Translations under genes and position numbers: made by a program
Part shown: positions 1 to 4,399 of the stretch, one piece after another
Layout of the letters: the number at the start of each line of letters is the position of its first letter
Position numbering within the stretch: the stretch's first letter is position 1
From: Actinomycetota bacterium
Lineage (GTDB): Bacteria; Actinomycetota; Acidimicrobiia; Acidimicrobiales; BP-101
Length of the DNA: 5,171 nucleotides
Direction: 5' to 3'
NCBI GenBank assembly: GCA_030838265.1
Contig: JAUTXA010000257.1
Span: 1 to 5,171, forward strand
The notes under the pieces: generated by a model
Databases searched by the model: none
The model's input: the letters and a program-made list of their open reading frames with translations, nothing else
Told to the model about the DNA's origin: nothing

Positions 1-37
1 GGTACTGCGAATGAGGGTTCGATTCCTTCCCCCCGAG
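1..37 (+). tRNA. 3' part of a tRNA gene, possibly tRNA-Gln, cut by the left edge
   Basis: A canonical T arm is visible: stem GAGGG (13-17), loop TTCGATT (18-24), stem CCTTC (25-29), pairing with one G-U. The next seven bases, CCCCCGA (30-36), would be the 3' acceptor strand and G37 the discriminator. No CCA is encoded, which is common in actinobacteria. The implied first pair U1-A72 and G73 fit tRNA-Gln, and bases 1-12 can be read as end of anticodon loop, 3' anticodon stem ACTGC and a 4-nt variable loop. The 5' half lies outside the window, so neither the acceptor pairing nor the anticodon can be verified. The gene faces the minus-strand operon convergently. The amino-acid identity is a guess; that this is a tRNA end is moderately likely. 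Confidence 0.6.
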
Positions 38-58
38 CAACCCGACCCCCCGCCCCCC
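29..58 (-). other. G-quadruplex-type motif
   Basis: Read on the minus strand, this stretch is G6, loop C, G6, loop TC, G3, loop TTGCTC, G6: four G-tracts of at least three with loops of 1, 2 and 6 bases, which fits the canonical quadruplex pattern. It lies 126-155 bases beyond the stop of the minus-strand operon, so a read-through transcript would carry it as RNA. Whether it folds or matters in the cell is not known. Confidence 0.4.
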
Positions 59-65
59 GAGCAAC
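29..65. repeat. 13-nt direct repeat of the tRNA 3' end
   Basis: The string CCCCCCGAGCAAC occurs exactly at 29-41 and again at 53-65, with 11 bases between. The first copy covers the putative acceptor strand, the discriminator and the bases just after the tRNA. A repeated tRNA 3' end can be the footprint of an integrase attachment site, but here nothing separates the copies, so local duplication in C-rich DNA is more likely. Confidence 0.7.
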
Positions 66-85
66 TTGTCGTGCCAACTGGGACC

Positions 86-112
86 GAAATCGTCCCGGAA
101 CAGGTCGATTTC
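86..112. terminator. small hairpin between tRNA and convergent operon, possible terminator
   Basis: GAAATCG (86-92) and CGATTTC (106-112) form a perfect 7-bp stem around a 13-base loop. It sits between the tRNA end and the end of the convergent ligase gene, where a terminator serving either side would be expected. There is no run of T after the stem on either strand and the stem is short and A/T-containing, so termination is only a suggestion from position. Confidence 0.2.
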
Positions 113-127
113 CGCGCCGGTTTGCAA

Positions 128-165
128 AGAAGGGGGGAGATAGAAGGGGGGAGATAGAAGAAGGG
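128..165. repeat. 14-nt purine-rich tandem repeat, two copies plus a remnant
   Basis: The unit AGAAGGGGGGAGAT occurs exactly at 128-141 and 142-155, followed by a degenerate partial copy (AGAAGAAGGG, 156-165). Apart from the T in each unit, the plus strand is all purine. It lies in the non-coding gap just downstream of the ligase stop and looks like a replication-slippage repeat. Confidence 0.75.
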
Positions 166-191
166 CGCGGGGTCGGGACGGGGCTAGGGGG
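163..191 (+). other. G-quadruplex-type motif over the end of the ligase gene
   Basis: The plus strand has five G-tracts in a row (163-165, 169-172, 175-177, 180-183, 187-191) separated by loops of 2-3 bases (CGC, TC, AC, CTA). The last tract lies inside the end of the ligase gene, and its stop codon (184-186) forms the final loop. The pattern is canonical for a quadruplex on the template strand of the operon. No function is demonstrated. Confidence 0.4.
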
Positions 192-1764
192 TGGTGCGGT
201 AGCGGTCGCGCAGGAGGCGCTTGTAGATCTTGCCGTTGTCCTGGCGAGGCAACTCGTCGACGAAGTCGACGAGGCGCGGGCACTTGAAGGCGGCCAGCTG
301 CGAGCGGCAGTGAGCCCTGAGCTCGTCCTTCAGCGCTTCGGACGCCACGACGCCGTCCTTGAGCTCGACCACGGCCAGCACCCGCTCGCCCCACTCCTCG
401 TCGGGCACGCCGATGGTGGCGGCGTCACCCACGGCCGGGTGATCGAGGAGGACGGCGTCGATCTCGGCCGGGTAGATGTTCACGCCGCCCGAGATGATGA
501 GGTTGGCGCTGCGGTCGGTGAGGAAGAGGTAACCCTCGTCGTCGAGGTAGCCCACGTCGCCCAGGGTGAAGTAGCTCCCCCGGTAGGTGCTCGAGGTCTT
601 GGCCTCGTCGTTGAAGTAGTTGAAGCGACCCTCGTCGGGGGCCTTGATGTAGACGAGGCCGATCTCGCCGGTGGGGAGCGGGTCGCCCTGGTCGTCACCG
701 ATGATCACCTGGCCGTCGGTCATGGGCTTTCCCACTGTGCCGGGGTGAGCCAGCCAGGTCTCGCTGTCGACGGCGCTGCCGACTCCCTCGGTGGCGGCGT
801 AGTACTCCCAGACGACGGGCCCCAGCCACTCGATGAGGCGGGCCTTCACCGACACCGGGCACGGTGCGGCGCCGTGGAGGATGTGGCGCAGCGACGAGAG
901 GTCGTGGCCGGTGCGGACGGGCTCGGGCAGCGAGAGGAGCCGATGGAACATGGTCGGCACCATGTGGGTGTGGGTGATGCTGTGCTCCTCGATGAGGGCC
1001 AGCGTCTCGGCCGCGTTCCACTGCTCCATGACGACGACGGTGGCCCCGAACGAGAGCGGTAGCGCCAGCGAGAAGGCGAGGGGCGCGGCGTGGTAGAGGG
1101 GCCCAGTGCACAGGTGGACGTCGCCGTCGCGGTAGCCCATGAGATTCACGATCGGCGAGGTCGGTGCGGGGGTCTGGCGATGCACTCCCTTGGGGCGCCC
1201 CGTCGTCCCCGACGTGTAGAGCATGGTCTGGCCCAGGACGGGGTCGTCGAGGGCATCGTCACCTTCGGCCGCCAGCGCCTCTTCGTAGTCTTCGAAGCCA
1301 GGGATGTCTCCGCCGATCGCCAGCCCGATCGTGCACCCGGCGGCCTGCTCGAAGGCCCCTTCGGCCACCTCGGCCAGGTCGATGTCGGCGATGATCGCCT
1401 TGGCCTGGCAGTCGTCGACGATGTAGGTGGCTTCGTCCCGCTTCAGGTGCCAGTTGATCGGCGTGAGCCGCACCCCGATGCGCTGGGTGGCGTAATAGAC
1501 CTCGGCGAACTCGGCCCGGTTGGTGCAGAGCAGGGTGACGCCGTCGCCCGCTTCGAGGCCGCGAGCGCGCAGGGCGCGGGCCAGCCGGTTGGCCCGCCGG
1601 TCGAGCTCGGCAAAGGTCAGGTTGCCCTTGGGCGCGATCACGGCAGCGCGGTCGGGCCTCTGCTCAGCCCACCAGGTGAGGATGCGCCCCTCGGCCGCCA
1701 GCCGCTTGCGCCGTTCGGCCGCGGCCGCGGCCTCGGCGGCCGCGACATCGACGTCGGTGCTCAT
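184..1764 (-). CDS. Acyl-CoA ligase (AMP-forming, FadD-like), last gene of the operon
   Basis: A 526-residue cytoplasmic enzyme of the ANL (AMP-binding) superfamily, which activates a carboxylic acid to acyl-AMP and then to acyl-CoA. Visible motifs: the phosphate-binding loop YTSGTTGRPKG (about residues 183-193), YYAATEG (321-327), the GD of FTLGDVGY (402-403) that binds the ribose, the hinge region DRSANLIISGG (417-427) with NIYPAEID after it, and the C-terminal NGKIYK whose Lys512 should be the adenylation lysine. Length and motif order are those of a complete enzyme. I chose the ATG at 1764 because its ATGA overlaps the stop of the upstream DUF35 gene; the frame stays open further upstream, but that part lies inside the neighbour. 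A GGAG sits only 2 bases before the start, so translational coupling is likely. The substrate cannot be read from sequence; the neighbours suggest a branched or steroid/terpenoid-type acid. Confidence 0.93.
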   Translation of the reverse strand: MSTDVDVAAAEAAAAAERRKRLAAEGRILTWWAEQRPDRAAVIAPKGNLTFAELDRRANRLARALRARGLEAGDGVTLLCTNRAEFAEVYYATQRIGVRLTPINWHLKRDEATYIVDDCQAKAIIADIDLAEVAEGAFEQAAGCTIGLAIGGDIPGFEDYEEALAAEGDDALDDPVLGQTMLYTSGTTGRPKGVHRQTPAPTSPIVNLMGYRDGDVHLCTGPLYHAAPLAFSLALPLSFGATVVVMEQWNAAETLALIEEHSITHTHMVPTMFHRLLSLPEPVRTGHDLSSLRHILHGAAPCPVSVKARLIEWLGPVVWEYYAATEGVGSAVDSETWLAHPGTVGKPMTDGQVIIGDDQGDPLPTGEIGLVYIKAPDEGRFNYFNDEAKTSSTYRGSYFTLGDVGYLDDEGYLFLTDRSANLIISGGVNIYPAEIDAVLLDHPAVGDAATIGVPDEEWGERVLAVVELKDGVVASEALKDELRAHCRSQLAAFKCPRLVDFVDELPRQDNGKIYKRLLRDRYRTTP

Positions 1765-2189
1765 GGCTCCGCTCGTTCGAACTGGACCAGGTGGTGCCCG
1801 TCCGACAACGGCTCCCACGTCACCGCGACTGCCATCCCCACCGCCACCTCCTCCGGGTCTCCGCCCACCATGTTGCCCAACAGCCGCACCCCTTCGTCGA
1901 GCTCGACCAAGACCACGGCGTAGGGACCCAACGCGGCCAGGGCCGGGTTCTGCGGCTTGTAGTCGACGGTCACGGCGTAGACCCGACCCCGGCCACTGGC
2001 CTCCCGCCACTCGATGGCCGAGTCGAGACAGCGGGGGCACACCTCGCGCGGGTACCAGAGCGGCCTCTCACACGCCGTGCACCACGGGAGCAGCAGGCGC
2101 TTGTCTCGGGTCGCCTCCCAGAACGGCGCCGACGCCGTCCCGATGGGCGGCTCGAAGCGCTTCACGGTAGGGGTCGCGTCCTCGGTCAC
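1761..2189 (-). CDS. Stand-alone DUF35 protein (zinc ribbon plus OB fold)
   Basis: A 142-residue protein. An N-terminal helix region (PFWEATRDKRLLLPWC) leads into a rubredoxin-like zinc ribbon with C37-x2-C40 and C51-x2-C54, followed by an OB-fold domain from about residue 62 to the end (GRVYAVTVDYKP, YAVVLVELDEGVRLLGN). This is the DUF35/ChsH2-C type, typically encoded next to thiolase-fold Ltp proteins. In the known Ltp2-ChsH2 aldolase the DUF35 domain binds and supports the Ltp subunit, and a partnership with the protein encoded just upstream is inferred here. Unlike ChsH2 it has no fused MaoC-type hydratase domain. The start is GTG at 2189, overlapping the upstream stop as GTGA, with a GGAGG seven bases before it. 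Its own stop overlaps the ligase start as ATGA. The frame is open far upstream, but that part is not protein-like. Confidence 0.9.
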   Translation of the reverse strand: MTEDATPTVKRFEPPIGTASAPFWEATRDKRLLLPWCTACERPLWYPREVCPRCLDSAIEWREASGRGRVYAVTVDYKPQNPALAALGPYAVVLVELDEGVRLLGNMVGGDPEEVAVGMAVAVTWEPLSDGHHLVQFERAEP

Positions 2190-3364
2190 AGGGTGGCCTC
2201 CGTCCCCAGCACGAGCGTCGACATGCACGACAGCACCATCCCCGACCCGTGGGCCACCGCGATCTCGGCCCCCGGCACCTGGCGGTCGCCGCCCTCGCCC
2301 CGCAGCTGGCGCACGGCCTCGACGATGAGGAACATCCCGTACATGCCGGGGTGGGTGTAGCTGAGTCCGCCGCCGTTGGTGTTGGTCGGCAGCGATCCGC
2401 CGGGGCCGAGCTTGCCGTCCATCACGTAGGGGCCGCCCTCGCCCTTCGGGCAGAAGCCGAGGTCCTCGAGGTGGAGCAGGGCGGTGATGGTGAAGCTGTC
2501 GTAGGCCTCGAGCACGTCGACCTGGGCCGGGGTGACGCCGGCCATCGAGAAGGCGGCCTGGCCCGACTGCACCCCCGGCGTGGTCGCCAGGTCGGGCATC
2601 TGGGTGATCATCAGGTGGTCGTGGCAGGTGCCGGCGCCGAGGACGTAGACCGGCGGCTTGGCCAGCGAGCGGGCCCGCTCGGCGCTGGTCATGACGAACG
2701 CCCCGGCCCCGTCGGTCACCAGGCAGCAGTCGAGCAGGTGGAGGGGCGACGACTGCATGGGCGAGGCCAGGACGTCGTCGATGGTGAGCGGGTCGCGGTA
2801 CCGGGCCGACGGGTTGCGGGCCGCCCACTCGCGGGTGCTGACGGCGATCTGGGCCAGGTGCTCGGACGTGGTGCCGTACATGGCCATGTGGCGGCTGGCG
2901 GCCAGGGCGTAGGGGCCCATCGGCATCCGCAGCCCGTAGGGCGCTTCCCACTCGGCTCGAGGGTCCTCGCCTTGGGGCTGGGGCCGCGGTCGGGCCGTGC
3001 CCCGCCCCCGGTCGCCGCGGGGCGTGGCGGCGTAGACGCTGACCACCACGTCGCACACGCCGGCGTTGATGGCCGCCGCGGCGTGCTCGGCGTGGACCTC
3101 GAAGCTCGACCCGCCGGTGTTGGTCGAGTCGGTGAAGTTGGGGTGGATGCCGAGGTACTCGGCCAGCTGCATCGACGAGTTGGTGTGGCAGACGCCGTCC
3201 ACGTCGTCGAGCGTGAGGCCGGCGTCGTCGAGGGCAGCGCGGACCATCGCCGCTTCGAGGGCCCGGCCGTGGAGGTCGAGGACGCCGGTGGGCGAGGCGG
3301 CGTCGGCCACCCCGACGATGGCGGCCGCCCCGCGCATGGTGCGGTCAGAAGAGGTCATGGCCAT
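2186..3364 (-). CDS. Thiolase-fold Ltp-type protein, probable acyl-CoA retro-aldolase subunit
   Basis: A 392-residue thiolase-superfamily protein of the SCP-x/Ltp group. The N-terminal half runs through VVVSVYAATPR (about 106-116) and MPMGPYALAASRH (147-159). The C-terminal half has DVLEAYDSF (283-291), GGGLSYTHPGMYG (331-343) and GSGMVLSC (373-380). True thiolases have a nucleophilic Cys in an NCxTG-type motif; here the matching stretch is N82-T-G-G-S-S with no Cys. Tyr288 (EAYD) and Tyr342 (HPGMYG) sit where Ltp2, the steroid side-chain retro-aldolase, has its functional tyrosines. With the DUF35 partner directly downstream, cleavage of a 3-hydroxyacyl-CoA to a carbonyl product plus a short acyl-CoA is more likely than thiolysis, though this is inference. 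First gene of the operon. The start at 3364 is preferred over ATG 3358 because a -10-like box ends seven bases before it. No Shine-Dalgarno is present. Confidence 0.88.
   Translation of the reverse strand: MAMTSSDRTMRGAAAIVGVADAASPTGVLDLHGRALEAAMVRAALDDAGLTLDDVDGVCHTNSSMQLAEYLGIHPNFTDSTNTGGSSFEVHAEHAAAAINAGVCDVVVSVYAATPRGDRGRGTARPRPQPQGEDPRAEWEAPYGLRMPMGPYALAASRHMAMYGTTSEHLAQIAVSTREWAARNPSARYRDPLTIDDVLASPMQSSPLHLLDCCLVTDGAGAFVMTSAERARSLAKPPVYVLGAGTCHDHLMITQMPDLATTPGVQSGQAAFSMAGVTPAQVDVLEAYDSFTITALLHLEDLGFCPKGEGGPYVMDGKLGPGGSLPTNTNGGGLSYTHPGMYGMFLIVEAVRQLRGEGGDRQVPGAEIAVAHGSGMVLSCMSTLVLGTEATL
2197..2201 (-). promoter_or_regulatory. Ribosome binding site of the DUF35 gene
   Basis: On the minus strand GGAGG lies seven bases before the GTG start at 2189, inside the 3' end of the Ltp gene. 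This strong Shine-Dalgarno site supports the GTG start and contrasts with the first gene of the operon, which has none. Confidence 0.7.
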
Positions 3365-3371
3365 CGCCGGG

Positions 3372-3377
3372 AATTTA
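3372..3377 (-). promoter_or_regulatory. -10-like box of the Ltp operon, leaderless start
   Basis: Read on the minus strand the hexamer is TAAATT, matching the actinobacterial TANNNT consensus. It is followed by seven bases and the ATG at 3364, so transcription would begin at or beside the start codon. No convincing -35 box is seen; any such contact would fall inside the SDR coding region. The absence of a ribosome binding site agrees with a leaderless message. Confidence 0.5.
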
Positions 3378-3381
3378 GGCT
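3376..3381 (+). promoter_or_regulatory. -10-like box of the SDR gene, leaderless start
   Basis: TAGGCT matches TANNNT and is followed by exactly six bases (GCCGGC) and the ATG at 3388, the spacing expected when transcription starts on the A of the start codon. It shares two bases (3376-3377) with the opposing box. There is no clear -35 box and no Shine-Dalgarno beyond a bare AGG eight bases upstream. Confidence 0.5.
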
Positions 3382-3387
3382 GCCGGC

Positions 3388-4320
3388 ATGACAGGGATCT
3401 GCAAGGACTGGGTTGTGGTCGTCAGCGGGGCCGGCCGGGGGATCGGGCGGTCGCACGCCCTCGAGTTCGCCCGCCAGGGCGCCAAGGTCGTCGTCAACGA
3501 TCTGGGAGCCGAGGTCGACGGCACCGGTTCGTCGATCGGGCCGGCCGACGAGGTCGTCAACGAGATCCGCTCGATGGGGGGTGAGGCCGTCCTCAACGGG
3601 GACGACGTCTCCGACTGGGACGGGGCGGGACGGCTCATCCAGACCGCCCTCGACTCCTTCGGACGGCTCGATGTGCTGGTCAACAACGCCGGCATCCTGC
3701 GGGACCGGATGCTGGTCAACATGACCATCGACGAGTGGGATGCCGTCATCAAGGTCCACCTGCGCGGCACCTTCGCCCCGACCCGCCACGCCGTCGACCA
3801 CTGGCGGGCGCAGTCGAAGGCGGGCCACGCCGTCGACGCCCGCGTCATCAACACCTCGTCGCCGTCGGGCATCTACGGCAACGTGGGCCAAACCAACTAC
3901 GGCGCGGCCAAGGCGGGCATCGCCAGCTTCACGGTCATCGCGGCCAAGGAGCTGGGTCGCTACGGGGTCACCGTCAACGCCATCTCGCCGGCGGCCGGCA
4001 CCCGCATGACCGACAACCTCAACCCCAACCGGCCCGAGACCAAGCGCGAGGACGGCTGGGACCCGCGCTCGCCCGACAACATCTCGCCGCTGGTGGTCTG
4101 GCTGGGAAGCCCGCTGTCGGGCGACATCACGGGCCGGGTCTTCAACGTGGTGGGCGGCCGGGTGAGCGTGGCCGAGGGGTGGGCCAAGGGACCCGAGGTC
4201 ACCAAGGACGGGCAGTGGGACCCGGTCGAGCTGGGCGAGCTCATCCCCGACATGGTGGCCAAGGCCCAGCCCAACTCGGAGATGAACGGCGAGCCGCCAC
4301 GAGGTGAAGCCTCGGTTTAG
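3388..4320 (+). CDS. Short-chain dehydrogenase, (3R)-hydroxyacyl-CoA dehydrogenase (MFE-2-like) type
   Basis: A 310-residue classical SDR, probably cytoplasmic. It has the nucleotide-binding loop SGAGRGIG (13-20), with Ser in place of the usual Thr, VVVNDLG (35-40) whose Asp38 suggests NAD+ rather than NADP+, NNAG (99-102), and the catalytic set Ser158, Tyr171 and Lys175 (NYGAAKAG). The NDLG segment, followed by an insert ending in SSIGPADEVVNEI and later by VHLRGTF, is characteristic of the dehydrogenase unit of peroxisomal multifunctional enzyme 2 and of actinobacterial relatives such as Hsd4A. A role as 3-hydroxyacyl-CoA or hydroxysteroid dehydrogenase is therefore inferred. The tail beyond residue 255 (VVGGRVSVAEGWAKGPE) is longer than in FabG-type SDRs and usual for this subgroup. 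Divergent from the Ltp operon with a 23-bp gap, so joint control is likely. Exact substrate unknown. Confidence 0.92.
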   Translation: MTGICKDWVVVVSGAGRGIGRSHALEFARQGAKVVVNDLGAEVDGTGSSIGPADEVVNEIRSMGGEAVLNGDDVSDWDGAGRLIQTALDSFGRLDVLVNNAGILRDRMLVNMTIDEWDAVIKVHLRGTFAPTRHAVDHWRAQSKAGHAVDARVINTSSPSGIYGNVGQTNYGAAKAGIASFTVIAAKELGRYGVTVNAISPAAGTRMTDNLNPNRPETKREDGWDPRSPDNISPLVVWLGSPLSGDITGRVFNVVGGRVSVAEGWAKGPEVTKDGQWDPVELGELIPDMVAKAQPNSEMNGEPPRGEASV

Positions 4321-4362
4321 GCCCGGGCCTGGGCAGGAGTCGCCCGTCGGGCCGGTGAACTC

Positions 4363-4399
4363 AACAGGCATGCGATCTCTGGGGAAGCGCGCCGCCGTC
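4363..4399 (+). repeat. Left copy of a 37-nt perfect inverted repeat
   Basis: These 37 bases, running from seven bases before the phosphoesterase ATG to codon 10, are the exact reverse complement of the last 37 bases of the window (5135-5171). The match stops on the inner side at 4400 (C, where the right copy would require G) and cannot be followed outward because the window ends. Confidence 0.98.

Noticed and set aside
1765..2040. Upstream extension of the acyl-CoA ligase frame to an ATG near 2040
   Set aside because: The added 92 residues are low-complexity Gly/Arg-rich sequence inside the DUF35 gene; the ligase domain begins normally after the ATG at 1764.
2190..3056. Upstream extension of the DUF35 frame
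   Set aside because: The sequence is Arg/Pro/His-rich and antiparallel in quality to a protein domain; it is the out-of-frame reading of the Ltp gene. The GTG at 2189 has a good ribosome binding site and the GTGA overlap.
2249..3391. Long plus-strand open frame antisense to the Ltp gene
   Set aside because: The composition is dominated by Gly, Val, Arg, His and Asp as in GC-rich antisense shadows, there are no recognisable motifs, and the opposite strand holds a clear conserved protein.
4300..4353. Hairpins around the end of the SDR gene (CGAGG/CCTCG at 4300-4314; GGCCC/GGGCC at 4320-4353) as a terminator
   Set aside because: The stems are short or interrupted, and only a GTTT follows the first. 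Such pairings are frequent by chance at this GC content, so a terminator cannot be supported.
4321..4369. Separate promoter for the phosphoesterase in the 49-bp gap
   Set aside because: No TANNNT box at a suitable distance from the ATG and no -35-like element was found; co-transcription with the SDR or a promoter inside the SDR gene cannot be told apart.
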